A stretch of DNA of 64,000 bases. Source: Aurantimonas sp. 22II-16-19i. GTDB taxonomy: Bacteria > Pseudomonadota > Alphaproteobacteria > Rhizobiales > Rhizobiaceae. The DNA is taken from positions 45,633-109,632 of the forward strand of contig NZ_AQQS01000019.1 of the NCBI RefSeq assembly GCF_002088275.1. The letters run 5' to 3'. Positions within the stretch are counted from its first letter, which is position 1, and each line of letters starts with the position of its first letter. Below, piece by piece: positions 1-12,202 of this stretch. The position numbers and the translations under genes are program-made. The notes below the pieces were generated by a model that made no database searches, was not told the origin of the DNA, and saw nothing but the letters and a program-made list of their open reading frames with translations.

Positions 1-140
1 GCAAACGGCCGAACATGCGGGGACGGCCCGGGGCGGGGCCGCCCTCGTGAATTGCGGCGGTGGCCGGCGTCGACCACCGCCGCTCCTTGACCATGGCGAT
101 CGTCGCCCGACGTCTGCGCCTTCACTCTCGTTACCGCTGC

Positions 141-170
141 TTTCGTTTGTTGCGCATTCCTTTCGCTTTG
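141..170 (+). promoter_or_regulatory. Candidate GlpR operator upstream of glpR
   Basis: Two copies of the motif TTTCG[TC]TTTG-like lie here: TTTCGTTTGT at 141-150 and TTTCGCTTTG at 161-170, 20 bp apart. They sit 36-65 bp upstream of the glpR start. The same motif recurs upstream of glpD (1040-1067), which suggests the DeoR-family product regulates both itself and glpD. That the repeats are the binding site is an inference; DeoR-family repressors often bind repeated TTTCG-type half-sites. Confidence 0.45.
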
Positions 171-205
171 CCCATGATCCGGCAAAGACCGGGGAAGGAA
201 ACGCC

Positions 206-1009
206 ATGCTCTCGGAACGCCAGATCCAGATCCTGGAGAGTGCCAAGCGCTCCGGCCGGGTTCTCGTCGACGAGATGGCCTCGCGCTTCGAGGTTTCGGT
301 CCAGACCATCCGCAAGGACCTCAACGAACTCTGCGACGCCCGCATGCTGATGCGGGTGCATGGCGGCGCCATCCTTTCGTCCGGGGTGGAGAATGTCGGC
401 TACGACGCCAGGCGCGTCATCGCCGCCGACGAGAAGGCCGCGATCGGCCGCGCCGTCGCCGACCTCATCCCCAACCAGGCCTCGCTCTTCATCAACATCG
501 GCACGACCACCGAGGCGGTCGCCCATCAGCTGCTGCGCCATTCCGGCCTGATGGTGATCACCAACAACATCAATGTGGCGGCCGCCATGCGGCCTTATCC
601 GGAGGTCGAGGTGGTCATCGCCGGCGGCGTCGTGCGCCGCTCCGACGGGGGCATTGTCGGCGAAGCGGCGGTGGACTTCATCCGCCAGTTCAAGGTCGAC
701 TTCGCCGTCATCGGCGCCTCGGCCATCGACATGGATGGCTCGCTGCTCGATTTCGACTACCGCGAGGTGCGCGTCGCCCAGGCGATCATCGGCAATGCCC
801 GCCACGTCATTCTCGCCGCCGATTCCTCGAAGTTCGAGCGCAGCGCGCCGGTCCGGATCGGCCATCTCGACCAGGTCCAGACCTTCGTCACCGACCAGGC
901 GCCACCGGCGATCCGCGCAATCTGTGAAGCCGCGGAAGTGCGGCTCGTCGAGGCGCGACCCGAGGACGTGGCCCGTGGCAGCGCGGCGCCGAGCGACGCG
1001 GCGGCCTGA
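206..1009 (+). CDS. glpR: DeoR-family glycerol-3-phosphate regulon repressor
   Basis: 267-residue cytoplasmic transcription factor. The N-terminal helix-turn-helix (about residues 1-60; start MLSERQIQIL, then VSVQTIRKDLNEL) is typical of the DeoR family, and the C-terminal DeoRC sensor domain carries the usual INIGTTTEAVA and ADSSKF segments. Family members of this type repress glycerol or glycerol-3-phosphate genes and are released by a sugar phosphate. The ATG at 206 is chosen because GGGGAAGGA (191-199) precedes it and homologues start with this sequence; the frame is open further upstream to 47, but that part is low-complexity and not DeoR-like. It lies just upstream of glpD and the glycerol importer, which fits the GlpR role. 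Repeats resembling its likely operator precede it, so autoregulation is plausible. Confidence 0.88.
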   Translation: MLSERQIQILESAKRSGRVLVDEMASRFEVSVQTIRKDLNELCDARMLMRVHGGAILSSGVENVGYDARRVIAADEKAAIGRAVADLIPNQASLFINIGTTTEAVAHQLLRHSGLMVITNNINVAAAMRPYPEVEVVIAGGVVRRSDGGIVGEAAVDFIRQFKVDFAVIGASAIDMDGSLLDFDYREVRVAQAIIGNARHVILAADSSKFERSAPVRIGHLDQVQTFVTDQAPPAIRAICEAAEVRLVEARPEDVARGSAAPSDAAA

Positions 1010-1039
1010 GGCTCACGCGAACGATGACGATGGCATGAA

Positions 1040-1102
1040 TTTCGTTTGACCTTCGCTTTGGTTTCGGAATACACTCTCCAGAGTTCGCAAACGCAACCGA
1101 AA
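1040..1102 (+). promoter_or_regulatory. glpD promoter with overlapping GlpR-type repeats
   Basis: A sigma70-like promoter is visible: TTGACC at 1046-1051, an 18-bp spacer, and TACACT at 1070-1075, about 50 bp before the glpD ATG. Three [TC]TTCG repeats begin at 1040, 1051 and 1062, exactly 11 bp (one helical turn) apart, and cover the -35 element and spacer. A CCGAAA at 1097-1102 is inverted relative to TTTCGG at 1062-1067. The placement would let a bound repressor block RNA polymerase. Binding by GlpR is inferred from the shared motif upstream of glpR. Confidence 0.55.
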
Positions 1103-1126
1103 TGCTGCAGTGCGAAGCGGGAGAGC

Positions 1127-2626
1127 ATGAAGACTTTCGACATCTTCGTCATCGGTGGCGGCATCAACGGCTGCGGCATCGCTCGCGATGCGGCGGGTCG
1201 CGGCTACAGCGTCGGGCTGGCCGAGATGAACGACCTCGCCTCCGGCACGTCGTCCTGGTCGACCAAGCTGGTCCATGGCGGCCTGCGCTATCTCGAGCAC
1301 TACGAGTTCAGCCTGGTGCGCCACGCGCTGATGGAGCGCGAGGTGCTGTGGGCGATCGCGCCGCACATCATCCGGCCCTTGCGCTTCATCCTGCCGCACC
1401 ACGACGGGTTGCGGCCGAAATGGCTGCTGCGCACCGGCCTCTTCCTCTACGACCATATCGGCGGCCGCAAGAAGCTGAAGGCGACGACGAAGGTCGACCT
1501 GTCGGGCCCGCTCGGGGCGCCGCTGAAGAACGAATTCCGCGTCGGCTTCGAATATTCCGATGCGCGGGTGGACGATGCCCGCCTCGTCGTCCTCAATGCG
1601 CGTTCGGCGACGGACAAGGGCGCCGAGATCATGGTGCGCACCAAGGTGGTCGCGGCGCGGCGCGAGGCCGGCCTGTGGCACCTGACGCTGCGCGACACCG
1701 GAAATGGCGAGGAGCGGAGCATTCCCGCCCGGTTCCTGGTCAATACCGGCGGACCCTGGGTCGATCTCATCCTGCGCAACGCCGTCGGCCGCAACGACGC
1801 GCACCACATCCGCCTCGTCCAGGGCTCGCACATCGTCACCAAGAAGCTTTACGAGCACGACCGGGCCTACATCTTCCAGAACGCCGACGGCCGCATCATC
1901 TTCACCATCCCCTATGAGGACGACTTCACCCTCGTCGGCACCACCGACCGGGATTTCGAGGGCGATCCGGCCGATGCCGCGATCACCGACGAGGAGACCG
2001 ACTATCTCCTCGCCGCGGCAAGCGACTATCTGGAGACGCCCGTCCGGCGCTCCGACATCGTCTGGACCTTCTCCGGCGTCCGGCCGCTCTTCGACGACGG
2101 CGCCTCCAAGGCCCAGGAAGCGACGCGCGACTACGTGCTGAAGGTCGAGGACGGCGGGCAGGGCCCCGGCCTCCTCAACTGCTTCGGCGGCAAGATCACC
2201 ACCTACCGCGTGCTCGCGGAAGATGCGATGAAGAGGATCGAGGAGGCGCTCGGCCGCAAGGGCGAGAGCTGGACCGGCGACGCTCCGCTGCCCGGCGGGG
2301 CCTTTCCGGTGGACGGCATCGCGCAGCTCGAGCGCGACCTCGCCGCCAGGGCGCCGGAACTCGGCGCTGCGACGATCCGCCGGCTGGTGCGCGCCTACGG
2401 GACCGATGCGGCCGGTTTCGTCGCGGCGGGCAGGCTGGGCGAGGATTTCGGCCACGGGCTGCATGCGGCCGAGGTCGATTTCCTGATCGCGCAGGAATGG
2501 GCGCGGAGCGCCGAGGACATCCTGTGGCGCCGGTCGAAGCTCGGCCTGCGATTCACCTCGGGCGAGGCGGAGCGGCTGGCGACTTACGTGGACAAGGCAA
2601 CGGCGGGACGGCGGGCGGCGGCCTGA
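1127..2626 (+). CDS. glpD: Aerobic glycerol-3-phosphate dehydrogenase (FAD)
   Basis: 499-residue flavoprotein that oxidises sn-glycerol-3-phosphate to dihydroxyacetone phosphate at the membrane and passes electrons to quinone. The N-terminal dinucleotide-binding motif IGGGINGCGIARDAAGRG is followed by the GlpD signature SGTSSWSTKLVHGGLRYLE. The segment FGGKITTYR marks the end of the FAD domain, and the C-terminal cap domain follows. Length matches the family (~500). The start at 1127 has an SD-like AGCGGGAGAG (1116-1125) and gives the conserved MKTFDIFVIGGG N-terminus. It heads the glycerol gene set, with only 38 bp between its stop and the TTG start of glpS, so co-transcription with the importer is likely. 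Confidence 0.96.
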   Translation: MKTFDIFVIGGGINGCGIARDAAGRGYSVGLAEMNDLASGTSSWSTKLVHGGLRYLEHYEFSLVRHALMEREVLWAIAPHIIRPLRFILPHHDGLRPKWLLRTGLFLYDHIGGRKKLKATTKVDLSGPLGAPLKNEFRVGFEYSDARVDDARLVVLNARSATDKGAEIMVRTKVVAARREAGLWHLTLRDTGNGEERSIPARFLVNTGGPWVDLILRNAVGRNDAHHIRLVQGSHIVTKKLYEHDRAYIFQNADGRIIFTIPYEDDFTLVGTTDRDFEGDPADAAITDEETDYLLAAASDYLETPVRRSDIVWTFSGVRPLFDDGASKAQEATRDYVLKVEDGGQGPGLLNCFGGKITTYRVLAEDAMKRIEEALGRKGESWTGDAPLPGGAFPVDGIAQLERDLAARAPELGAATIRRLVRAYGTDAAGFVAAGRLGEDFGHGLHAAEVDFLIAQEWARSAEDILWRRSKLGLRFTSGEAERLATYVDKATAGRRAAA

Positions 2627-2664
2627 GGGCCCTTTCAGCCAGGTCAGCCGTTTGGGAGGACGGA

Positions 2665-3741
2665 TTGCTCGAACTCATCAATGTCAGCCGCAGGGTCGGC
2701 GCCGAGGATCACATCGTCGACGTCTCGCTGCAGCTCCAGCGCGGCTCGATCAACGTGCTGCTCGGCCCGACGCTCGCCGGCAAGACCTCGCTGATGCGGC
2801 TGATGGCCGGCCTCGACGCCCCGACCGCCGGCAAGGTGATCATGGACGGGACGGACGTCACCGGCGTTCCCGTGCGCCGGCGCAACATCGCCATGGTCTA
2901 CCAGCAGTTCATCAACTACCCGACGCTGACGGTCTACGAGAACATCGCCTCGCCGATGCGCGTCGCCGGACGGCCGAAGGCCGAGATCGACGCGGCGGTG
3001 AAGAAGGCGGCCGATCTCCTGCAGATGACGCCCTATCTGGGTCGCACCCCGCTGAACCTGTCCGGCGGCCAGCAGCAGCGCACCGCGCTGGCACGCGCGC
3101 TGGTCAAGAACGCCGACGTCGTGCTTCTCGACGAGCCGCTGGCCAATCTCGACTACAAGCTGCGCGAGGAACTGCGCGAGGAACTGCCGAAGATCTTCGC
3201 CGCGACCGGCGCGATCTTCGTCTATGCGACGACCGAGCCCCACGAGGCGCTGCTTCTCGGCGGGCGGACGGCGACGCTGTCGAAGGGCCGCGTCACCCAG
3301 TTCGGCGAAACCACCGCCGTCTATCGCCGGCCACATGATCTCCTGACGGCGACGACCTTCTCCGACCCGCCGCTCAACGTCTTTGCCGCCGAGAAGCGCG
3401 GGCAGCGGTTTTCCGGCGCCGGCGGCATCGATTTCGCCGCCTCCCCCGCCCATGCCCAGCTGGCCGACGGACGCTACAGGATCGGCGTGCGGCCGCACCG
3501 GCTGGAACTCGGCAAGACCAAGGCGGCAGGCTTCGACGCCAGGGTCACCCTCACCGAGGTGACGGGATCGGAGACCTTCATCCACGCCGCCCATGCCGGC
3601 ACCGACATCATCGCGCTCGTCCACGGCGTGCGGCGGGTCGATGCGGGCGACACCGTCCACCTGTCCTTCGATCCGGCCGAGATCCTCGTCTTCGGCGAAG
3701 ACGGCATCGCGGTCGCCGCCCCCGCCGCGATGGCGGCCTAG
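2665..3741 (+). CDS. glpS: Glycerol ABC transporter ATP-binding protein GlpS
   Basis: 358-residue ABC ATPase of the MalK/UgpC-like carbohydrate-importer class with a C-terminal TOBE-like regulatory domain (~residues 270-358). Walker A is GPTLAGKT (34-41), the signature LSGGQ is intact (132-136), and Walker B is VVLLDEP (D156 E157). The H-loop histidine expected near residue 190 is replaced by Thr (YATTEP), unlike partner GlpT. The TTG at 2665 is chosen because GGGAGGA (2654-2660) precedes it and it yields the conserved LELINVSRRVG start; no ATG fits. GlpS and GlpT form the heteromeric ATPase pair of the GlpSTPQV glycerol importer described in Rhizobium leguminosarum. Confidence 0.93.
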   Translation: MLELINVSRRVGAEDHIVDVSLQLQRGSINVLLGPTLAGKTSLMRLMAGLDAPTAGKVIMDGTDVTGVPVRRRNIAMVYQQFINYPTLTVYENIASPMRVAGRPKAEIDAAVKKAADLLQMTPYLGRTPLNLSGGQQQRTALARALVKNADVVLLDEPLANLDYKLREELREELPKIFAATGAIFVYATTEPHEALLLGGRTATLSKGRVTQFGETTAVYRRPHDLLTATTFSDPPLNVFAAEKRGQRFSGAGGIDFAASPAHAQLADGRYRIGVRPHRLELGKTKAAGFDARVTLTEVTGSETFIHAAHAGTDIIALVHGVRRVDAGDTVHLSFDPAEILVFGEDGIAVAAPAAMAA

Positions 3742-3754
3742 AGGAGACGTCCCC

Positions 3755-4831
<1,077 letters not shown>

Positions 4832-4842
4832 AGGAGGAAACG

Positions 4843-5726
4843 ATGGAAAAGACCTGGAACAACAAGGCCTGGTTCTTCGTCCTGCCGGTGCTGCTGCTGG
4901 TCGCCTTCTCGGCGGTGATCCCGCTGATGACGGTGGTGAACTATTCGGTGCAGGACTCATTCGGCAACAACCAGTTCTTCTGGTACGGCGCCGACTGGTT
5001 CCGCGAGGTCCTGACGTCGGAACGCTTCCACGACGCCTTGATACGCAACCTCCTGTTCTCCGCCATCATCCTCGCCATCGAGGTTCCGCTCGGCATTCTC
5101 GTGGCGCTGGCGATGCCCAAGAAGGGCATCTGGGTGCCGGTCTGCCTCGTCCTGATGGCGCTGCCGCTGCTGATCCCCTGGAACGTCGTCGGAACGATCT
5201 GGCAGGTCTTCGCGCGCACCGACATCGGCCTCCTCGGCTACGCGGTCGACGCGCTGGGCATCGACTACAACTACGTCCGCAACACCTTCGACGCCTGGGT
5301 GACGGTGGTCGTCATGGATGTCTGGCACTGGACGAGCCTCGTCGTGCTGCTGTGCTATGCCGGCCTCGTCTCGATCCCCGACGCCTATTACCAGGCCGCC
5401 AAGATCGACGGCGCCTCGCGCTGGGCCGTCTTCCGCTACATCCAGCTGCCGAAGATGGGCCGGGTGCTGCTGATCGCCGTGCTCCTGCGCTTCATGGACT
5501 CATTCATGATCTACACCGAGCCCTTCGTCGTCACCGGCGGCGGCCCGGGCAATTCCACGACCTTCCTGTCGATCGATCTCGTGAAACTCGCCATCGGCCA
5601 GTTCAACATCGGCGAGGCGGCGGCGATGAGCCTGATCTACTTCCTGATCATCCTGCTTCTGTCGTGGATCTTCTACACGGTGATGACCAATGCCGGGACC
5701 GACAAGCCGATGACGGGAGGCGGAGA

Positions 5727-5730
<4 letters not shown>
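4843..5730 (+). CDS. glpP: Glycerol ABC transporter permease GlpP
   Basis: 295-residue inner-membrane permease with about six hydrophobic segments. It has the binding-protein-dependent transport fold of the MalF/UgpA class; the EAA-type loop that contacts the ATPases is seen as YYQAAKIDGASRWAVFRYI. The ATG at 4843 follows AAGGAGG (4831-4837). Its last codons overlap the glpQ start by 4 bp (ATGA), which indicates translational coupling of the two permeases. Confidence 0.94.
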
Positions 5731-6620
<890 letters not shown>

Positions 6621-6694
6621 TGGGGGTCGCTGCTTCACCCTTGGCGCGGCGCCCCCTCGCCCTTCGAGGCGAGGGAACGGTTTCGCCACTCCCC

Positions 6695-7051
6695 TCAATC
6701 CACGATGTCCTCGATGCCGAGCTTCAGGGCCGTGGCGAGCGCCTTCAGCGTCGACAGGCGCGGGTCGATCTTGCGGCTTTCGATGTCGCTCACCGTCGCC
6801 GCACGAAGGCCCGCCGCAGCGGCAAGCTCGGCCTGCGTCATGCCGACGGACTTGCGCCACGCGGCGAGCGGATGGAGTTCGCCATCCCAAACCGCGCGCG
6901 CCAGTTCGCTGGGCATCGACGGACTGTCCGGGTAATCGAGTTCGGCTTGCCTAACCAAGGCAATATCGCCTGCATCCTCGATCAGGTCGTCATATTCGGC
7001 GCGGGTCATGACGATCATGCTCTCGCCTTTCAGATTGACTGCCTCGTTCAT
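6695..7051 (-). CDS. XRE-family antitoxin-like HTH protein
   Basis: 118-residue cytoplasmic DNA-binding protein. The C-terminal half is a Cro/C1-type helix-turn-helix (WRKSVGMTQAELAAAAGLRAATVSDIESRK, about residues 65-95); the N-terminal half (MIVMTRAEYDDLIEDAGD) resembles the dimerisation segment of RelB/HigA-like antitoxins. It lies immediately downstream of a broken RelE/ParE toxin gene on the same strand, the normal order for such a module. Both read against the glp operon, so the pair probably inserted between glpQ and glpU. With the toxin broken, the surviving HTH protein could act as an orphan antitoxin or a local regulator; this is inference. Confidence 0.8.
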   Translation of the reverse strand: MNEAVNLKGESMIVMTRAEYDDLIEDAGDIALVRQAELDYPDSPSMPSELARAVWDGELHPLAAWRKSVGMTQAELAAAAGLRAATVSDIESRKIDPRLSTLKALATALKLGIEDIVD

Positions 7052-7060
7052 GGTCTCACC

Positions 7061-7230
7061 TCAACGATAGGCTTCGCGGCGGTGGGCGACGCGGAGCACC
7101 AACATGTCGTCCACGAGGACGAAGATCGCGCGCCAGACGCCGACCCGCATTCGGTACTCATGCGATCCCGGTCACGTGCGGGCATCCGATCCAAGGCCTT
7201 CTTGGCGGCAGGATGGTAGATGACTTTCAT
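7061..7230 (-). pseudogene. Broken RelE/ParE-family toxin
   Basis: The reading frame opens with MKVIYHPAAKKALDRMPARDR, a typical RelE/ParE N-terminus, and then becomes nonsense. Shifting frame after about codon 22 recovers a typical C-terminal half (EYRMRVGVWRAIFVLVDDML then LVLRVAHRREAYR) that stops at 7061, 9 bp before the antitoxin start. Intact family members are about 85-95 residues; here only ~56 codons remain, so roughly 30 codons are missing from the middle as well as the frame being lost. This is a toxin inactivated by internal deletion while its antitoxin stayed intact. A sequencing error alone would not explain the missing length. Confidence 0.75.
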
Positions 7231-7296
7231 GAACTCATCCGCTTTGGCGCAAATCTCTTTTACTGCAAAACGTACACTGGCGGCAAGGAGGCTTAG

Positions 7297-7581
7297 ATGA
7301 TCGACCTATCCTGGATGGCCTGGACCTGGCCGACGGCGATCTTCTTCATCGTCATCTTCTCGCTCATCGCGCTGATGGGCGTGTGGGAGTACGCCGTGCC
7401 CGGTGGCTCGCCGCGGGTCGGGATCCTGCGCTTCGAGACGACGCGGGGCGACCGGTTGTTCGTGTCGCTGCTCGGCTCGGCCTTCATCTGCCTCGGCTGG
7501 CTCTCGGCCACCGACCTGTCGCTCTGGTACGCCCTCGGCGTCTGCGCGCTCTTCTTCATTCTCGTCTTCCGCCTCGTCTGA
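7297..7581 (+). CDS. glpU: DUF2160 small membrane protein of the glycerol importer
   Basis: 94-residue protein with three predicted membrane spans and a short central cytoplasmic or periplasmic loop (TTRGDRLFV). It belongs to DUF2160, which is found almost only between the permease and binding-protein genes of glpSTPQUV operons; its molecular role is not established. ATG at 7297 has AAGGAGG (7285-7291) six bases upstream. Normally glpU closely follows glpQ; here 676 bp and a minus-strand toxin-antitoxin remnant separate them. Confidence 0.85.
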   Translation: MIDLSWMAWTWPTAIFFIVIFSLIALMGVWEYAVPGGSPRVGILRFETTRGDRLFVSLLGSAFICLGWLSATDLSLWYALGVCALFFILVFRLV

Positions 7582-7669
7582 CGCGGAAGGGAACATGGGT
7601 TCGGGCTGCCGCCGGTCGGCTCGGATCTCGGGATGGATCGACCGGCTTGTCTCAACGGGAGGATAACTC

Positions 7670-9460
<1,791 letters not shown>

Positions 9461-9479
9461 ACCGACTTCGACGAACACG

Positions 9480-9503
9480 AAAGCCGGGGTCCGCCCCGGC
9501 TTT
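9480..9503 (+). terminator. Intrinsic terminator or mRNA-stabilising hairpin after glpV
   Basis: Perfect 10-bp stem: AAAGCCGGGG (9480-9489) and CCCCGGCTTT (9494-9503), with a 4-nt loop TCCG; the stem's own TTT is followed by CTG, so the U tract is weak. It lies 20 bp after glpV and 35 bp before glpK. It could terminate some transcripts or protect the 3' end of the binding-protein message, giving less kinase than binding protein. Confidence 0.7.
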
Positions 9504-9537
9504 CTGCCATCGCAATCGCAGCAATGGGAAACGCACC

Positions 9538-11025
9538 ATGTCCGGATACGTTCTCGCCATCGACCAGGGCACCACCTCGACGCGGGCCATCGTCTTCGAC
9601 GACGGCACTCGCATCAAGGGCGTGGCGCAGCAGGAATTCGCCCAGCATTTTCCCCGCTCGGGCTGGGTCGAGCATGATCCGGAGGACATCTGGAATTCCG
9701 TCCTCGGCACGGCGAAGGGGGCGATCGCCGAAGCCTCCCTGTCGGCCGCCGACATCGCCGCCATCGGCATCACCAACCAGCGTGAGACGGTCCTCGTCTG
9801 GGACCGCGAGACCGGCAAGCCGATCCACAACGCCATCGTCTGGCAGGACCGGCGCACCGCCGAGATCTGCCGCAGGCTGGTGGCGGACGGCGCCGAGCCC
9901 CAGATCACCGACAAGACCGGGCTGATCGTCGATCCGTATTTCTCGGGCACCAAGATCGCCTGGCTCCTCGACCATGTGGAAGGCGCGCGGCAGAAGGCCG
10001 AGCAGGGGCGGCTCGCCTTCGGCACCGTCGACAGCTTTCTCCTGTTCCGGCTCACCGGCGGCAAAGTCCACGCCACCGACGCGACCAATGCCTCGCGCAC
10101 CATGCTCTTCGACATCTCGGCCAATGACTGGGACGACGATCTCCTGAGGCTCCTGAACGTCCCCCGTGCGATCCTGCCGCAGGTGATGGACTGCGACGCC
10201 GACTTCGGCGTCACGGATGCGTCGCTGTTCGGCTCGTCGATCAGGGTCCTCGGCATCGCCGGCGACCAGCACGCCGCCACCCTCGGCCAGGCGTGCTTCC
10301 AGCCGGGCATGCTGAAATCCACCTATGGCACCGGCTGCTTCGCCGTCCTCAACACCGGCGAGGAGCGCGTCGCCTCCAACAACCGGCTCCTGACGACCAT
10401 CGCCTATCGCCTGTCCGGCAAGACCAGCTTCGCCCTCGAAGGCTCGATCTTCATCGCCGGCGCCGCCGTGCAATGGCTGCGCGACGGGCTGACGATCATC
10501 GACAAGGCCGATGTCAGCGGCCCTCTGGCGGCGAAGGCAGACCCCGAACAGGACGTCTATCTCGTTCCCGCCTTCACCGGCCTCGGCGCGCCCTGGTGGG
10601 ACGCCGACGCCAGGGGCGCGATCTTCGGCCTGACCCGCAAGACCGGCCCGAACGAACTCGCCCGCGCGGCGCTCGAAGCCGTCTGCTACCAGACGGCGGA
10701 TCTCCTCAACGCCATGAAGAAGGACTGGCCGGCGGCGAGCGACACGGTGCTCAGGGTCGATGGCGGCATGGTGGCATCGGACTATACGATGCAGCGCCTC
10801 GCCGACCTTTTGAACGCCCCGGTCGACCGGCCGGCGGTGCTGGAAACGACGGCGCTCGGCGCCGCCTGGCTCGCCGGCCAGAAGGCGGGCGTCTGGCCGG
10901 GCATGGAGGGCTTTGCCGCAAGGTGGCGGCTGGAGCGCCAGTTCACGCCGCAGATGGACGCGGTCACGCGGGGGCGCAAGCTGACCGGCTGGGCCGATGC
11001 GGTGCGGCGGACGCTGACGCGGTAG
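9538..11025 (+). CDS. glpK: Glycerol kinase
   Basis: 495-residue FGGY-family sugar kinase that phosphorylates glycerol to sn-glycerol-3-phosphate, the substrate of GlpD, and so traps imported glycerol. N-terminal [15 protein letters not shown] is the ATP phosphate-1 motif, [19 protein letters not shown] and IVWQDRRT form the glycerol-binding region, and GTGCF and DGGMVASD are in the C-terminal ATPase half. Length equals the family norm. ATG at 9538 has a weak ribosome-binding site (GGGAA). It is the last gene of the glycerol cluster. Confidence 0.96.
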   Translation: MSGYVLAIDQGTTSTRAIVFDDGTRIKGVAQQEFAQHFPRSGWVEHDPEDIWNSVLGTAKGAIAEASLSAADIAAIGITNQRETVLVWDRETGKPIHNAIVWQDRRTAEICRRLVADGAEPQITDKTGLIVDPYFSGTKIAWLLDHVEGARQKAEQGRLAFGTVDSFLLFRLTGGKVHATDATNASRTMLFDISANDWDDDLLRLLNVPRAILPQVMDCDADFGVTDASLFGSSIRVLGIAGDQHAATLGQACFQPGMLKSTYGTGCFAVLNTGEERVASNNRLLTTIAYRLSGKTSFALEGSIFIAGAAVQWLRDGLTIIDKADVSGPLAAKADPEQDVYLVPAFTGLGAPWWDADARGAIFGLTRKTGPNELARAALEAVCYQTADLLNAMKKDWPAASDTVLRVDGGMVASDYTMQRLADLLNAPVDRPAVLETTALGAAWLAGQKAGVWPGMEGFAARWRLERQFTPQMDAVTRGRKLTGWADAVRRTLTR

Positions 11026-11158
11026 AGCCGGGATCGGCCGGGGCGAAGTTGCCGCCGTGCGGGTCCGTCACCGGGCCTTGCGGCGCCGTCGTCCTTGCCT
11101 TCCCCCGGGGGCGCCCATAACTTGCCGGCATGTGCCCTCCACCATGCGATCCGATTCC

Positions 11159-12202
11159 ATGACCCTGCGCCTCAATTCCGTTCTCGACGCCATCGGCAAC
11201 ACGCCGCTGATCCGGCTCAACAAGGCCTCGGAGGTGACCGGCTGCGAGATCTACGGCAAGGCCGAGTTCATGAATCCCGGCCAGTCGGTGAAGGACCGGG
11301 CCGGCCTCTTCATCATCCGCGACGCCGAGGAGAAGGGGCTGCTCGAACCCGGCGGGCTGATCGTCGAGGGAACCGCCGGCAACACCGGCATCGGCCTGTC
11401 GCTGGTCGCCAAGGCGCTCGGCTACCAGACGGTCATCGTCATCCCCGAGACCCAGAGCGAGGAAAAGAAGGACGCGCTGCGCCTGATGGGCGCCGAGCTG
11501 ATCGAGGTGCCGGCGGTTCCCTACAAGAACCCCAACAACTACGTGAAGCTGTCCGGCCGGCTCGCCGCGCAGCTGGCGAAGACCCATCCGGCCGGCGCCA
11601 TCTGGGCCAACCAGTTCGACAACCTCGCCAATCGCGACGGCCATGTCGTCACCACCGCCGAGGAGATCTGGCACCAGAGCGGCGGCGACGTCGACGGCTT
11701 CATCTGCGCCGTCGGCACCGGCGGCACGCTGGCCGGCACCGCGATGGGGCTGAAGCGGCATTCCGGCCGCATCAAGATCGGCATCGCCGACCCGATGGGC
11801 GCCGCCCTCTACAATTATTACGCCCATGGCGAGCTGAAATCCGAAGGCTCGTCGATCACCGAGGGCATCGGCCAGGGGCGCATCACCGCCAATCTGGAAG
11901 GCTTCGAGCCGGACTTCGCCTATCAGATCCCGGACGACGAGGCGCTGCGCATCGTCTTCGACCTCGTCCAGGAGGAAGGCCTCTGCCTCGGCGGCTCCTC
12001 CGGCATCAACATCGCCGGCGCCATCCGCATGGCGCGGGAGCTCGGCCCCGGCCATACCATCGTGACGATCCTCTGCGACTACGGCAACCGCTACCAGTCG
12101 AAGCTGTTCAACCCGGCCTTCCTCGCCGAAAAGGGCCTGCCGGTGCCCGAATGGATCGGCCGAACGCCGGAGTTCGACATCCCGTTCGAGAGCGTGGGAT
12201 GA
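11159..12202 (+). CDS. cysK: Cysteine synthase A-like PLP enzyme
   Basis: 347-residue fold-type II PLP enzyme: O-acetylserine plus sulfide to cysteine. The PLP lysine lies in PGQSVKDRA (K45), the substrate loop is EGTAGNTGIG, and the phosphate-binding loop is GTGGTLAG. It is somewhat longer than E. coli CysK (323) because of an insertion (VPAVPYKNPNNYVK) and a C-terminal tail, features shared by a rhizobial subgroup; a cystathionine beta-synthase-like activity cannot be excluded. Start uncertain: ATG 11159 gives MTLRLNSVLDAIGNTP; ATG 11144 is possible; neither has a clear SD. The stop overlaps the AlaX gene by 4 bp. Confidence 0.8.
   Translation: MTLRLNSVLDAIGNTPLIRLNKASEVTGCEIYGKAEFMNPGQSVKDRAGLFIIRDAEEKGLLEPGGLIVEGTAGNTGIGLSLVAKALGYQTVIVIPETQSEEKKDALRLMGAELIEVPAVPYKNPNNYVKLSGRLAAQLAKTHPAGAIWANQFDNLANRDGHVVTTAEEIWHQSGGDVDGFICAVGTGGTLAGTAMGLKRHSGRIKIGIADPMGAALYNYYAHGELKSEGSSITEGIGQGRITANLEGFEPDFAYQIPDDEALRIVFDLVQEEGLCLGGSSGINIAGAIRMARELGPGHTIVTILCDYGNRYQSKLFNPAFLAEKGLPVPEWIGRTPEFDIPFESVG

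Noticed and set aside
131..865. Long minus-strand open frame opposite glpR
   Set aside because: Antisense shadow of a GC-rich gene; composition (Asp, Gly, Arg-rich) and lack of SD are typical of shadows. The same applies to the many other frames opposite or out of phase with the listed genes.
6621..6694. Transcription terminator after glpQ
   Set aside because: The sequence is GC-rich with small dyads, but no stem followed by a T tract could be drawn.
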